From NCBI RefSeq assembly GCF_000311985.1, contig NZ_HE978585.1:280346-344345 (forward strand): DNA of 64,000 bases. Direction: 5' to 3'. The position numbers were made by a program, and so were the translations under genes. Positions 9,488 through 19,006 of this stretch are shown here, in pieces; the first letter of the stretch is position 1, and each line of letters begins with the position of its first letter. This DNA is from Kallipyga massiliensis ph2. Its GTDB lineage: Bacteria; Bacillota; Clostridia; Tissierellales; Peptoniphilaceae. The notes beneath the pieces were generated by a model, which worked only from the letters and a program-made list of their open reading frames with translations, was not told where the DNA came from and made no database searches.

Positions 9488-9917
9488 ATAGACGGGCACT
9501 CCAGAAATCCATGCCCAATTCATCCAGATAAAAATGAAAAATGGCTTTCCAATTTTTTGTCGCAGTACTCAGAACAATGATATTGACGTCTTCTTTCAGC
9601 CTTTCTTCGACATAACGAAAGAGTTCTGCACCCAGACCCTGAGAACGTCGACTAGGAATAACATAGATTTCTTCCACTTCAAAATAAGGCGTCCCGTCCT
9701 CCATGATGGATTTCATCCCTTTTGATGGATGAATATTTCCCAAAAGGTAACCGCAGACCCGCTTCTCCTCTACCGCCACAAAAATCCGGTTGCCAATAAT
9801 GTCCTCTTTTTTATTCGGACGATAACCATAACAGCTCTCTTCCTCTGCCCAGTCTCGGGAAAGGTCGATCAAGTCTTGGATAAGCTGGTCTGTTATCTGT
9901 CTTTCTTCGATTATCAT
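9471..9917 (-). CDS. GNAT-family N-acetyltransferase
   Basis: A protein of 148 residues from ATG 9917, which is preceded by GGGGGA at about nine bases; the longer frame from 9986 lacks a good site. The acetyl-CoA-binding signature is present: EEIYVIPSRRSQGLGAELF contains the RxxGxG/A loop between beta4 and alpha3, followed by a late beta-strand IIVLSTATKNWKA and FYLDELGM typical of the fold's C-terminus. Substrate unknown. It lies 75 bases downstream of the ClbS-like gene on the same strand and converges on a RelB remnant. Confidence 0.8.
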   Translation of the reverse strand: MIIEERQITDQLIQDLIDLSRDWAEEESCYGYRPNKKEDIIGNRIFVAVEEKRVCGYLLGNIHPSKGMKSIMEDGTPYFEVEEIYVIPSRRSQGLGAELFRYVEERLKEDVNIIVLSTATKNWKAIFHFYLDELGMDFWSARLFKRIV

Positions 9918-9992
9918 GAGTGTATATCCCCCACTATTTTCAGGCTTTTGTACCCTCGAGAACTGCTCTTTCCGGACCGTCATCATTCCACT

Positions 9993-10511
9993 CTATAAAG
10001 CCGCCTTTTTCCATTTTCTAATTCTGGTTCGAAATGTACCAAAAGGGGCTACGGTATTTACATGAATAAACTTATACACTTCCCACACCGCCGTTTTGGT
10101 TGCTTCATCCGCCCATGTCCTCATATGGGGTTTGAACAATTCTTCCTCACTTAGGGAATCAATCATGGCATAAATGGCTCTAACATTTTCTTTTAGTTTT
10201 GCCTTCAGTTCTTCCAAGGAAAGGTGTGCATAGGTATCAGTAAACCACCGATATAAGTCACTAAGTTGATTCCACTTAAATTGTTCGGAGGGAGAATGCA
10301 CTTTTCGTCCATTTTGCTCATCTTCTTCCCATTGAAGGAGCAAACTTGTCCATCCAACTTGATAGGCAAGGTTCTCTGCCGGCGTTCGATCAACCTCATC
10401 AACACGCCTATCTTTTAATTCCTCAGGGATACCATCAAATTCAGAAATATACTTTTCAAAAGCTTTCTCAATCTCTGCTTTTAACTCTTCCTTATTGCTA
10501 TAAGTTCTCAT
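9993..10511 (-). CDS. ClbS/DfsB family four-helix-bundle protein (DUF1706)
   Basis: A 172-residue protein beginning MRTYSNKEELKAEIEKAF with the conserved WTSLLLQWEEDEQNG and YAHLSLEELKAKLKEN segments of the DUF1706 family. ClbS, a known member, protects DNA against colibactin by hydrolysing its cyclopropane; most relatives have no proven role. The fold is a DinB-like helical bundle. It precedes the GNAT gene on the same strand, so both may be co-transcribed as small-molecule-resistance type genes. The function here is inferred from family membership only. Confidence 0.8.
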   Translation of the reverse strand: MRTYSNKEELKAEIEKAFEKYISEFDGIPEELKDRRVDEVDRTPAENLAYQVGWTSLLLQWEEDEQNGRKVHSPSEQFKWNQLSDLYRWFTDTYAHLSLEELKAKLKENVRAIYAMIDSLSEEELFKPHMRTWADEATKTAVWEVYKFIHVNTVAPFGTFRTRIRKWKKAAL

Positions 10512-10658
10512 ATGGTCACCTCTTCGGTTTCACTGCACCATGACAAACTTGGATTTCCTTGGATAAATAGGAGCTTTTCCCTCATCTTCCTCATATATTC
10601 TATTATACAATCTGTCATACAATATACAGACAAAAACTGATAGAGGAAAGGCATATTC

Positions 10659-11760
10659 ATGAAAAATAGAGTTGAGAAAACTTATGCCTACAAAAATACG
10701 ATGGCGTCACCGTCTGCAATTCGAGAATGCATGGCGGGACAGGCGCAGCCGGGATTGTGGTTTATGGCACCTTCAATATGTATGGCGGAAGGGTAGAAAA
10801 AAACAGTCTAAAATGATGGGTGGCGGAATCAATCTTCTACCCTGGCAGGCAGAAGCCACAGCCGTTCTCAATGTCTATGGTGGTACTTTCCGAAACAACT
10901 ATGCGACTACAGCCGGGGACGATATGACGATTGATAATGAAAAAGCCCACACAGTCAAGCTTCCCACCGGAAAAAGCATGACGGCTACCGGAAAGATGTC
11001 CCCCTTCCGGGCAACAGGCTGGTTTGAGGATGGCCGCCAAGGTACACGCTACGATGCGAAAACCCACGCAGAGGAAGCAACCAAGCTCAATTATCAGCAG
11101 GAGACTTGGCTGGCCGACCTCAAGGTGGTTTATAAAGAAGCCTACACCATCACTTATGTGCTCAATGATGGATCCTTTGAGGAAGGATATGAGGCTCCAT
11201 CTTCCTATAAAGCGGGAGATACCACGCAACTTCCTACGGCAGATAAGCTGGGTCGAAACGGTTATCGCTTCGAAGGCTGGTACGATAATCCAAACTTCGA
11301 AGGCGCTCCCATCACTGAGATTGGGCCGGAGATGAGAGGCGATTTAGTTTTCTATGCCAAATGGAGCAAGAATCCGACTCCAAATCCGGATCCCGATCCA
11401 AAGCCGGATCCTGATCCGAAACCGAATCCCGATCCAAAGCCTGATTCAAAACCAACTCCGGTTCCCAAGCCGGAGAGTAAACCGAGCAAGACGAAACAGC
11501 CGGAGAAAGCCAAGCCACCCAAAGCTCCAAAAACCGGAGATGAAACGACTCTTCTTCTCAGTGGAGCGACGGTATTCGCCTGTGGAGTAGGCGTCATCGT
11601 TCTTGAAAAGAAAAAGAAATGGGCTATAAAGCATCTGAATTGCACTGGATGGAGAGATGCCAAGCTGAGAAAGAATGCTCTCCGCGTTATCCTTGAGATC
11701 AGTATCTATTCTTGCATAAAGCTGATTCTTGAAATATCATTTTTAATTCATCTATGCTAA
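10659..11760 (+). pseudogene. Decayed cell-wall-anchored surface protein with InlB-type repeat and sorting signal
   Basis: A start ATG at 10659 follows AGGAAAGG, but the frame breaks. The frame reading YDGVTVCNSRMHGGTGAAGI and VVYGTFNMYGG ends at a TGA near 10820, and the natural continuation (GGGINLLPWQ, NVYGGTFRNN) is in another frame, next to an A7 run at 10799-10805. The intact 3' part has an InlB/Listeria-Bacteroides-type repeat (YVLNDGSFEEGY...GYRFEGWYDNPNF), a Pro-Asp-Pro-Lys wall-spanning repeat, then APKTGDE, a hydrophobic stretch and KKKK, a sortase signal. About 45 extra residues follow the basic tail, so the natural stop has also been lost. The signal peptide is missing. Confidence 0.7.
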
Positions 11761-11978
11761 GCAAATATGATGAGTATAATTCCAATAATTAAAATAACAA
11801 TACCAATTCCAAGATACACCTTCCCCACATGCTTAGCATAGCCCTCATTCTTGCGACCCATTTTGAAATCAGCCTCAAAACCGTTGATGAGATCATACTT
11901 TTCCCGAAAATAAATAAAATAACCAAATAGAATGAATGCCAAACCCAATAGCACAGATATCATCTTCAATATCAACAT
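11757..11978 (-). CDS. Small membrane protein, DUF3784-like
   Basis: About 73 residues from ATG 11978, spaced five bases after GGAGGG; a second ATG lies directly upstream at 11981. Two membrane segments frame a short basic loop: MISVLLGLAFILFGYFIYF at the N-terminus and YLGIGIVILIIGIILIIFA at the C-terminus. The loop YDLINGF..DFKMGRKNEGYAKHVG resembles DUF3784 proteins of Bacillota. Its function is unknown. It converges with the decayed surface protein gene, the two overlapping by four bases. Confidence 0.65.
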   Translation of the reverse strand: MLILKMISVLLGLAFILFGYFIYFREKYDLINGFEADFKMGRKNEGYAKHVGKVYLGIGIVILIIGIILIIFA

Positions 11979-11989
11979 CATTTCCCTCC

Positions 11990-12075
11990 AATAACAAGGC
12001 AACATCATAGTCTCTGCAAACTTCTACAAAGCCATGTTTGAGAAAAAGTGAAACCGCCGGATTGTCGATGGCCAT
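11990..12075 (-). pseudogene. C-terminal scrap of a GNAT acetyltransferase
   Basis: The minus-strand frame reads DNPAVSLFLKHGFVEVCRDYDVALL, which matches the final part of GNAT domains (N-x-A-x-x-x-Y/F-x-x-x-G-F). No acetyl-CoA loop or upstream part is present; the frame upstream is broken. It is probably a deletion remnant between the AlkD-type gene and the DUF3784 gene. Confidence 0.45.
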
Positions 12076-12164
12076 GTTGTCATATAAAGTCCCTGGGCCA
12101 TTCTTTTTGTTCTATCCTTACCAACATCTTAGCCTGCTGTTTTCTCTGTTTCAAATAAGAATTA

Positions 12165-12839
12165 TTATCGTTTCAGCGACTTCAAATACTCTTTTTCTTC
12201 CGGCGTCAACCGCCGGCTTTCCCGGGCTTTTTGTATTGTCTTATTGTGAGTCCATAGATCTAAACGATGATCTTCAATGGCTTTAATAGTCGTATCCCAC
12301 TGCTTTGCCAATGCGGTTGCAAAGAACCAGGCAATCATCATTCGAACATAGTATTCTTCACGATGAAGAGAAGCGGGGATTTCCAGATACTCAGGCTTAA
12401 AGTCTTCATCAAGAAAATGAGACATTAACATCTCAATCCCAAAACGGCAGGTATAAGTCCTTTCCGATGCGGACCATTCTTTGATTTTTTCCAAAAGTGC
12501 CACTTTATGCTTCTTGAAAATTTTCGGAGACAGGATATCGCATACTGCCCAATTATCGACATAGGGCAGAAAGCGATCAACGGCTTCTATGCAAGCATCA
12601 AATTCCTTCATTTCAGAAAGAAGAATTCCGTGGAGGATATTTTCATCATAGTATTTATGCGGCAAATCGCTCAAAAATTCAGAGGCTTCCGATTCCCTGG
12701 CAAGCTTTTTGGCCAGTTTTCTGACCTCCGGAACTCGAACCCCGATAAAGAGGTCCCTCGGAATATTCGGAACCAACTTCGCCTGAAAATCTCCATAGGG
12801 GGCATCCTGCAAGGCAAATAATTCTTCTTTGATATTCAC
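12165..12839 (-). CDS. DNA alkylation repair protein (AlkD-like HEAT-repeat glycosylase)
   Basis: A 224-residue all-helical protein. The pattern IPRDLFIGVRVPEVRKLAKKL near the N-terminus, FLPYVDNWAVCDILSPKIFK mid-protein, EWSASERTYTCRFGIEMLM and EEYYVRMMIAWFFATALAKQW are hallmark segments of the AlkD/DNA-alkylation-repair family, including the conserved WA/DxW core that contacts the damaged base. These enzymes excise positively charged alkylated bases such as 3-methyladenine. It is monocistronic. The stop is followed within about 90 bases by the GNAT scrap. Confidence 0.88.
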   Translation of the reverse strand: MNIKEELFALQDAPYGDFQAKLVPNIPRDLFIGVRVPEVRKLAKKLARESEASEFLSDLPHKYYDENILHGILLSEMKEFDACIEAVDRFLPYVDNWAVCDILSPKIFKKHKVALLEKIKEWSASERTYTCRFGIEMLMSHFLDEDFKPEYLEIPASLHREEYYVRMMIAWFFATALAKQWDTTIKAIEDHRLDLWTHNKTIQKARESRRLTPEEKEYLKSLKR

Positions 12840-12959
12840 TCTTTATACTCCTATAGATCGACAACTCTTTCATCAGTCATATTATGCTCAACCCCTGTAT
12901 GCTGTGATTGAAGAAACTCTTTTATACATTTTTCCTTGTAAACTTATCTATTTCTTCGA

Positions 12960-13352
12960 TTATATCCACCATTCCGGTGTTAACTCCCCAAGTTTGACAA
13001 TTTTTTCTGCTTCGTAGTCAAGCATTACTTCTACTGACTGATAACGTCCCGGCATCAGCTGCGTCATGAACTCCCGGCAGGCACCGCAAGGCCCACCAGT
13101 CCTTCCATCCGGCATGATGGCCAAGACCCTCTTGATTTCATTTTCGCCATTGGTAATCATATGAAATATCGCATTTCGCTCCGCACAGATACCCAAAGCA
13201 CACGATGTATCCACACATACTCCGGTATATATGGTCCCACTTGTCGATTCAATTGCTGCAGCTACGCCGCCGGCGTATATCCGTTCAGATATTTCTCTTG
13301 GTTTCTGAACGGCCTTCGCTGCTTTGTATAAATCATGCCAGATTTTTTCCAT
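12960..13352 (-). CDS. cdd: Cytidine deaminase
   Basis: A 130-residue homotetramer-type cytidine deaminase, converting cytidine and deoxycytidine to uridine forms for pyrimidine salvage. The zinc and catalytic motifs are complete: CAERNA (Cys ligand in this family and the proton-shuttle Glu) and PCGACREF (two further Cys ligands). Length is typical. Its C-terminal LTPEWW is unremarkable. The start ATG follows GGAGAGAAGCGT. It sits alone between the AlkD-like gene and the catalase terminator. Confidence 0.9.
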   Translation of the reverse strand: MEKIWHDLYKAAKAVQKPREISERIYAGGVAAAIESTSGTIYTGVCVDTSCALGICAERNAIFHMITNGENEIKRVLAIMPDGRTGGPCGACREFMTQLMPGRYQSVEVMLDYEAEKIVKLGELTPEWWI

Positions 13353-13516
13353 ACGCTTCTCTCCGTTTGTTTTGATGGTTTAACGAAACTTTCATCTCAT
13401 AGATACAGATGGGTTACCCGACATATGATCACCTTAGTGTCCGCCCTAACCGGTCATTATCATTCGGAAACTTGATTTTCAATATGTCGATACCATCTCA
13501 TCCTATAGCCTACCAA

Positions 13517-13550
13517 TAAAAAAGAGCTCGGAAAACCGAGCTCTTTTTTC
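13517..13550 (-). terminator. Rho-independent terminator of the catalase gene
   Basis: An AAGAGCTCGG/CCGAGCTCTT inverted repeat with an AAAA/TTTT loop, flanked on both sides by runs of A and T, lies directly after the catalase stop. It can act in both directions. Between 13353 and 13516 I see no gene. Confidence 0.85.
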
Positions 13551-13555
13551 TCCAT

Positions 13556-15682
13556 CTATATAGAACCATCCCTATCCCAGAATCTGTGCTGAGCCAAGTT
13601 TTTAATGAAGTCATCTATTTTTTTTATGTCCTTACTGACAATGACACCCGGAGCTTCTCCTTGCTCCTTGTCTAAGATTCCCTTAGCATCCCCGATAATC
13701 CAAATCGGTTTGTAGTGCTTAAAACTTTCATCGACAAATTCACCAATGTTTTTCTTGAAGTCTTTGGATGGTTTGTCCGGAACAACTACAATAAGAGCAT
13801 CTTCTAAAACGGGATGAACGGTTTCATACCTATGAGCAACCTTTTGTCCATCCTTCGTATCTTGAAGGTTTCCCTGGATAATTTCAGCCTTGGCCTTAGC
13901 ATCCTTAATCTTTTCTACTAGAGATTTAAAGTCAAAGTCGTCATCATTATCAGAATAAATTCCGACCTTCAAGGTATCTGTTTTAAAGATCGTATTCGCT
14001 TGAGCAAATTCCGGCATTCTTACCTTTTCCGCTTCCTTACTTGGCTTAACTCCAACAGGATCGAAGCCACGATCAGCATCCGGCTTATCAACACCAACAT
14101 TTTTAGCGATTATTTCTGCCATCTTCTGATCAACATTGGCAAACATATCGACGACATTTTGCCTAATTTCTTCTCTTTCCACCTTAGATAATTCAAAAGA
14201 GAAGGCATTGATAATGTGCTCTTGTTCAACTTTGCTAATAGACTGATAAAAGGCTGTAGCCTGACTAAAGTGATCTCTAAAACTATCATCCCTGGCCCTG
14301 ATCACCTCGCCATCGATCTTTTCCTGGTAGTGCTCATAGCCACCGTCCTTCGGACTCGCATAATATGGAGATTGATCATCAATACTTGATTTATGGTAAG
14401 CAACGGGCCCCTTATTGATCATGTGTTGGTGCCAGCCATCTCTCTGATTATTATGAACTTCAGCTATCGGTCTATTGATAGGAATTTGTGCAAAGTTTGG
14501 TCCACCTAACCTTAAAAGTTGGGTATCGGTGTAGGAAAAAAGCCTGCCTTGCAGGAGCGGGTCATTCGAAAAGTCGATACCAGGAACAACATTTCCCGGA
14601 TTAAAGGCAACTTGCTCAGTCTCAGCAAAGTAATTATCGACATTTCGATTAAAGATCATTTCCCCAATTTTAATCTTAGGAATATCTTCTTCAGGCCAAA
14701 CCTTGGTAGGATCCAGGATATCAAAGGGGAAGTCATGTTCCTTTTCTTCCGGCAGGATTTGAACACAAAAATCCCAGACAGGATATGAACCTTCATCAAT
14801 CGCATCATACAAATCTTTTCTTTGGCTGTCGGGATCATTTCCTGATACCTTCAAGGTCTCATCCCACACTCTGGAGTGGACACCCAGCTGTGGATTCCAT
14901 TGGTATCGAACAAAACAGGACTTTCCTTCTTCATTTATCCATCTAAAGGTATGGACAGCAAAACCATCCATCATTCGTAGACTTAAAGGAATGGCCCGAT
15001 CACTCATCTGCCACATCACCATGTGAGCGGACTCCTGGTTGCGGCTTACAAAGTCCCAAAATGTATCATGAGCTGATTGGGCTTGAGGCACTTCAGTATC
15101 AGGCTCCGGCTTAACGGCATGGACAAAGTCAGGAAACTTTATCGCATCTTGGATAAGAAATACGGGAATATTATTACCAACGATATCGTAGTTTCCTTCT
15201 TCTGTATAAAATTTTATAGCGAAACCACGCACATCACGGGGGGTATCTGTAGAACCTCTAAAGCCTGCTACAGTAGAAATCCTTGAAAATAAAGGAGTTT
15301 GCTTATTATGGCCTGAAAATAGGCTAGCTCTCGTATATTCACTCATATCCTTGGTCGATTTAAAAATACCATGGGCACCCACGCCACGAGCATGGACAAT
15401 TCTTTCCGGAATCCTCTCATGGTCAAAGTGCATAATTTTTTCCCTAAAATGAAAATCTTCAAGAAGGCTTGGTCCTCTCCTGCCAGCCTTAAGGGTAAAC
15501 TCATCTTCAGCCATCTTAAGACCCTTGTTCGTCGTAAAAGCCTTATTCTTGTTATCAACCCTGTTTTTCTCCAGATCTTTAACCTTGTCGTTATCCTTGA
15601 CAGGATCAACCTTCTTAGACCCTTTTGGAATTAAAGGTGCTTTAATAAAATCATACTTGTTCTTCTCTTTTTTATCAGCCAT
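13556..15682 (-). CDS. katE: Large-subunit monofunctional haem catalase (HPII/KatE type)
   Basis: A 708-residue protein from ATG 15682, which has AAGGGGG upstream; an upstream in-frame ATG at 15742 lacks such a site. It disproportionates hydrogen peroxide in the cytoplasm. Visible landmarks: catalytic His in [12 protein letters not shown], catalytic Asn in [10 protein letters not shown], and the proximal haem Tyr motif [15 protein letters not shown]. After the catalase core, from about residue 570, there is a flavodoxin/GATase-like C-terminal domain ([16 protein letters not shown]...ALIVVVPD), which defines the large-subunit clade. It has its own terminator. A catalase is notable if the host is an obligate anaerobe. 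Confidence 0.93.
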   Translation of the reverse strand: MADKKEKNKYDFIKAPLIPKGSKKVDPVKDNDKVKDLEKNRVDNKNKAFTTNKGLKMAEDEFTLKAGRRGPSLLEDFHFREKIMHFDHERIPERIVHARGVGAHGIFKSTKDMSEYTRASLFSGHNKQTPLFSRISTVAGFRGSTDTPRDVRGFAIKFYTEEGNYDIVGNNIPVFLIQDAIKFPDFVHAVKPEPDTEVPQAQSAHDTFWDFVSRNQESAHMVMWQMSDRAIPLSLRMMDGFAVHTFRWINEEGKSCFVRYQWNPQLGVHSRVWDETLKVSGNDPDSQRKDLYDAIDEGSYPVWDFCVQILPEEKEHDFPFDILDPTKVWPEEDIPKIKIGEMIFNRNVDNYFAETEQVAFNPGNVVPGIDFSNDPLLQGRLFSYTDTQLLRLGGPNFAQIPINRPIAEVHNNQRDGWHQHMINKGPVAYHKSSIDDQSPYYASPKDGGYEHYQEKIDGEVIRARDDSFRDHFSQATAFYQSISKVEQEHIINAFSFELSKVEREEIRQNVVDMFANVDQKMAEIIAKNVGVDKPDADRGFDPVGVKPSKEAEKVRMPEFAQANTIFKTDTLKVGIYSDNDDDFDFKSLVEKIKDAKAKAEIIQGNLQDTKDGQKVAHRYETVHPVLEDALIVVVPDKPSKDFKKNIGEFVDESFKHYKPIWIIGDAKGILDKEQGEAPGVIVSKDIKKIDDFIKNLAQHRFWDRDGSI

Positions 15683-15775
15683 CTTTACCCCCTTATATTT
15701 TCTTTCTAAGATAGGTAACGTATGTCTATAATTTATACCCAACCGCTTTCTATAAAGTTCGCTGCAAACGAGAAT

Positions 15776-16312
15776 TTATGCCAACTTCAAAATTTGCTTG
15801 ATCTCATCAAGATTCTCGGCAAAATAAATGCCCTCCTGTCGCTCTTTGGAGGACAGTCCTTTTTCAATCATATGGTTCAGAAGGGCTTTCAAATCATCAT
15901 AGTAGCCATTCAGATTGTAGAGAATGCAGGGCGCATCCAGCTGTTTTAAAGACACTTTGGACATCACCTCTGCTATTTCCTCCAATGTTCCCGTGCCACC
16001 GGGGAAGGCAATAAAGGCTTCTCCCAAGGCAATCATGAGGTTTTTACGCTCCGTCATATCCTTGGTCACGATTAATTTCGTTAATCCCTCATGTTGCAAT
16101 TCACTTTCAATAAAAAAATTCGGCTCAACACCGATCACTTCGCCACCGGCTTGCAAAACGCTATCTGCGATCGCACCCATCAGTCCGGATTTGGAGCCAC
16201 CATAGATGAGTGCATTTCCACTATTTCCGATCCATGTCCCCAATTCCTCAACGGCCTTTCGTAAGCGCGGGTCATTTCCTTCATTTGCCCCAAGATAAAC
16301 GGTAATATTCAT
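15776..16312 (-). CDS. LOG-family (TIGR00730) nucleotide phosphoribohydrolase
   Basis: A 178-residue Rossmann-fold protein. The signature PGGTGTLEE, together with YGGSKSGLMGAIADS, marks the lysine-decarboxylase-like/LOG family, whose studied members cleave nucleoside 5'-monophosphates to base and ribose 5-phosphate (cytokinin-activating in plants). The length is normal. AGGAG precedes ATG 16312. It lies about 100 bases downstream of a nucleoside phosphorylase on the same strand, which fits a purine or nucleoside salvage role. The exact substrate is not determinable. Confidence 0.88.
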   Translation of the reverse strand: MNITVYLGANEGNDPRLRKAVEELGTWIGNSGNALIYGGSKSGLMGAIADSVLQAGGEVIGVEPNFFIESELQHEGLTKLIVTKDMTERKNLMIALGEAFIAFPGGTGTLEEIAEVMSKVSLKQLDAPCILYNLNGYYDDLKALLNHMIEKGLSSKERQEGIYFAENLDEIKQILKLA

Positions 16313-16412
16313 TCAAATTTTTCTCCTAGAAATTCCGATTTGCTTCGATCAGCCCTGCAGCATTCGCACCATCAAAGCTAGGGCTATATCCGGCACATGT
16401 CGTGGTTCTTTG

Positions 16413-17162
16413 CTATATTTCTTTTAGAAATTTTAAAGCCAAATACAGCTTGCCAAGATCATGGTTGGCACTATGGAGTCCCTCCATTTCATAGGAACTC
16501 TCGCTTAATACGTCTCCGGACTCCAGAAAGTGATAAAGTTCAAGCCCGTAAAAATCACAGGCGGCTTGGACACCGGCAAGTTCCATTTCTGCGGCTATAC
16601 ATCCCTCCGACTTTCTTTTCGCAACAAGCCCACGAGTCTCACGAAGCATAACATCTGTCGTCCAGACCTTTCCTTTAATGTATGGGGCATTTTCTCGGAT
16701 AAAAAAATCTTCAACTTTATCATGGTTTTTAATTTCCAGGTAATCTGAAGGGGCGGCATAATAATAAGATGCCCCTTCACCCCTATAGGCCTCTGTAGGG
16801 ATAATGTACTTTCCAAAAGTCTTTTCCTTATCCAGGCTTCCACAAGATCCAAACATGATAAATTGATTAGCACCTGTTATCCAATTCACTTCTACACAAT
16901 CTGTTGAAGCAAGGACTGAACCCATCATCGTAAGGTAGAAGGCAAATTCTTGACCCTCAAAGTGGCTTTTATAGACCGGCCTTGACCCACTCACAGATTC
17001 TATATGACCAATTTTCTGACACTCAAAATGATCAAGCAAATATTCGAGGATATTTTTCGAAAAGATGATCAGGCATTTTTCCGTCAAGTCTTTCTTTTCC
17101 CCGTAAAAGTCTTTTAGACTGATCACCGGCTCTGTGTCTTTATCATAGCTGTCTATGATCAT
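16413..17162 (-). CDS. Nucleoside phosphorylase family protein (PNP/UDP type)
   Basis: About 249 residues. The core of the PNP_UDP_1 fold is visible: MFGSCGSLDK (phosphate-site glycine loop), IPTEAYRGEGASYYYA, VWTTDVMLRET, and GCIAAEMELAGVQAACDF, where the Glu-Met-Glu segment binds the ribose. It would split a nucleoside with phosphate, giving base and ribose 1-phosphate. Starts at 17165 and 17162 are adjacent; the second has the better spacing from AGGAG. It is followed by the LOG-family gene. Which nucleoside is used is unknown. Confidence 0.8.
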   Translation of the reverse strand: MIIDSYDKDTEPVISLKDFYGEKKDLTEKCLIIFSKNILEYLLDHFECQKIGHIESVSGSRPVYKSHFEGQEFAFYLTMMGSVLASTDCVEVNWITGANQFIMFGSCGSLDKEKTFGKYIIPTEAYRGEGASYYYAAPSDYLEIKNHDKVEDFFIRENAPYIKGKVWTTDVMLRETRGLVAKRKSEGCIAAEMELAGVQAACDFYGLELYHFLESGDVLSESSYEMEGLHSANHDLGKLYLALKFLKEI

Positions 17163-17357
17163 CATTATCTCCTTGTCATCAATACCAGGACTTCCGCCAA
17201 TTGTTCAAGGCTTAGACTCATACTTGGAAACTGATCAGTGCATCTTGATTTTCCTCATTGTTTAGCATCATGTTAACCCACCACCTTATGGTCTGTCGAG
17301 GTAAATGGACATGTCGACTTTAGTACATATGTTTAAGGCCTCTTCATATCCATGTCG

Positions 17358-17420
17358 TGAGTGCCATTCGAGAATCACAACACTTATGGGTGAACATGAG
17401 CATAACAAAAAAAGCCACCC
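17358..17420 (+). pseudogene. Scrap of a phage HNH endonuclease C-terminus
   Basis: The plus strand reads CRECHSRITTLMGEHEHNKK, almost the same as the end of the prophage HNH gene at about 40410-40480 (CHECHSRITALMGDRWHNKK). The DNA also matches closely over about 45 bases (GAGTGCCATTCGAGAATCAC shared). The rest of the gene is missing. From 17163 to 17357 I see no coding sequence. Confidence 0.7.
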
Positions 17421-17434
17421 CGCAAGGAGTGACT
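17405..17434 (-). terminator. Terminator-like hairpin after the toxin remnant
   Basis: Read on the minus strand, AGTCACTCC and GGGGTGGCT pair (with G-U pairs) around a TTGC loop and are followed by a run of seven T. It directly follows the stop of the YafQ-like remnant. Confidence 0.6.
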
Positions 17435-17524
17435 TTAGAGATTGAAGAGATCGGCATGAGAACCTGTTCTAAAGAGCATAAGTGCAAGAGCCTCCTCTTC
17501 CACCAGTAAAATCGTATAGTAATA
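17435..17524 (-). pseudogene. C-terminal remnant of a RelE/YafQ-family toxin
   Basis: A minus-strand frame bounded by stops reads YYYTILLVEEEALALMLFRTG and then SHADLFNL before TAA. The LxLxRTGSHADLF ending is the typical last strand and tail of YafQ-type mRNA interferases. Only about 29 residues remain and no antitoxin is nearby. From 17525 to 17624 there is only AT-rich sequence. Confidence 0.6.
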
Positions 17525-17624
17525 TCAATGCTTTCAGAAGCTGAACTTCTTTCAATTTAAGTGGATTGTTAATATTACAAACTGTAATTAAGCAATTTTC
17601 ATAAAAGATATTGATTAAAATAAT

Positions 17625-18956
17625 TTATTTTGTAATAATCCATGTACCATTACGCTTAGAGCCAATACGAGATAGAATCTTCTTCTCTTGGAGACTTTTA
17701 AATGCCCTCTCTATCGTTCTTGGAGTTACATCTATCTTTTTAGAAAGATCAACAGCTGTATAGTTTCCATTTTCTATCAAAAACTTCATTACTTCTTTCT
17801 CAGTATTATTTAAACCGACATTCATACCGACATTCATACCGACATCGTTTTTTAGAATTTTATCTAATACTCTTTTTTCAAAAGGAATTGTACAGCGAAT
17901 ATAGTTGTCTGTAATCTCAAAAACTTCTTTACCATATTTGTTAATAATGGTTGGTATTCCATGACCAGTATGTTCGGTAAGTCCAATACTTAAAAATATT
18001 CTCATCAAGGTTGTATTTCTTGGTTTACTTATACCTTCAAAAAATTGAGCCTCTGTCATTCCCATAGGAAGACCACCATGCGATAATATTTCAAGTCTAT
18101 CTTCGAACATAGATATCTGTGGTTCCGTGACAAGCCAATCATTGTGAACTAATGCATTTATAACTGCTTCATTGACCGCATCAAAATCAAATAAAAACAT
18201 ATCCTCTCGTGGACGAACTTTGGTATCAGAAATAATGATATTTTCTGCTTCCAATCTGTTCTTGAGCTTCATATAAGTAGTAACCAAACATCCATACCCA
18301 TAATCACTTCTTTCTGAAATCGAAGCTTTATTTTTGCCTTTAAACTTCACAAAAATAAAAGGTATATTATTTCTATCTGCTAAAAGTTCAGCTAATAAAT
18401 TATATTCACCATGATTGTTTTTAAGATTAAAATTGGACTCAAAAGATTTTTCATTTGTTCGAAAACCTCTTTCAGAATAGTAAATTTTTAGCTCACGAAA
18501 AGACAATTCTGCTAGACTTGATCTTTTTTGGAGCATATATTCAGTGTCTGTAAATTTTTGCTCATACCTAATTCTAATTTGATATGGAGTCATTTCTTTA
18601 TTGGTAGTACCTATTCTAATGGTACATCCGCTAGAAGAAAAACCATATTTCTTCTGGCAATAAATAGGCCTTCTTCCTTTATCTATATTTAGAACAATGA
18701 TGATCTTACCTTCATCAAATTTAAGTTCTGAATTGATTTCATCTTGTGGATTCGGTTCTATTTGAGTAGTAATAACATCAGATATTTTTCGTAGAACTTC
18801 ATCTACTTTATCTACACCTACAACATCGCCGTTATCATTTATCCCAATATAAATTGTTCCACCATTGGTATTTAAAAAAGATACAATTTCTCTAACTATG
18901 TTCTCTGTATATTTTTCTTTTAATTCTACTGATTCTGACTCAACGTACTTTTTCAC
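17625..18956 (-). CDS. AlbA_2-domain regulator/ATP-binding protein with C-terminal winged helix
   Basis: About 443 residues from GTG 18956, which follows GGAGGTGG; the longer ATG frame adds an unlikely leader. The N-terminus ESESVELKEKYTENIVREIVSFLNTNGGTIYIGINDNGDVVG is the AlbA_2/Schlafen-type domain. The middle has a GHKL-like HATPase part: NEAVINALVHNDW, then EHTGHGIPTI. Near 395 comes a repeat NVGMNVGMNVGL followed by a winged-helix domain (TAVDLSKKIDVTPRTIERAFKSLQEKKIL). Such proteins are thought to be DNA-binding regulators; many neighbour defence loci. It is AT-rich compared with its flanks. The promoter has a palindrome also found inside the gene. Confidence 0.75.
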   Translation of the reverse strand: MKKYVESESVELKEKYTENIVREIVSFLNTNGGTIYIGINDNGDVVGVDKVDEVLRKISDVITTQIEPNPQDEINSELKFDEGKIIIVLNIDKGRRPIYCQKKYGFSSSGCTIRIGTTNKEMTPYQIRIRYEQKFTDTEYMLQKRSSLAELSFRELKIYYSERGFRTNEKSFESNFNLKNNHGEYNLLAELLADRNNIPFIFVKFKGKNKASISERSDYGYGCLVTTYMKLKNRLEAENIIISDTKVRPREDMFLFDFDAVNEAVINALVHNDWLVTEPQISMFEDRLEILSHGGLPMGMTEAQFFEGISKPRNTTLMRIFLSIGLTEHTGHGIPTIINKYGKEVFEITDNYIRCTIPFEKRVLDKILKNDVGMNVGMNVGLNNTEKEVMKFLIENGNYTAVDLSKKIDVTPRTIERAFKSLQEKKILSRIGSKRNGTWIITK

Positions 18957-19006
18957 TGAAAACCACCTCCACCAACAATATAACATATTCCGACATAATA
19001 TTCCAT

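Noticed and set aside
11390-11510. Short tandem repeat considered as a CRISPR or VNTR array
   Set aside because: It encodes the Pro-Asp-Pro-Lys wall-spanning repeat of the surface protein; there are no spacers.
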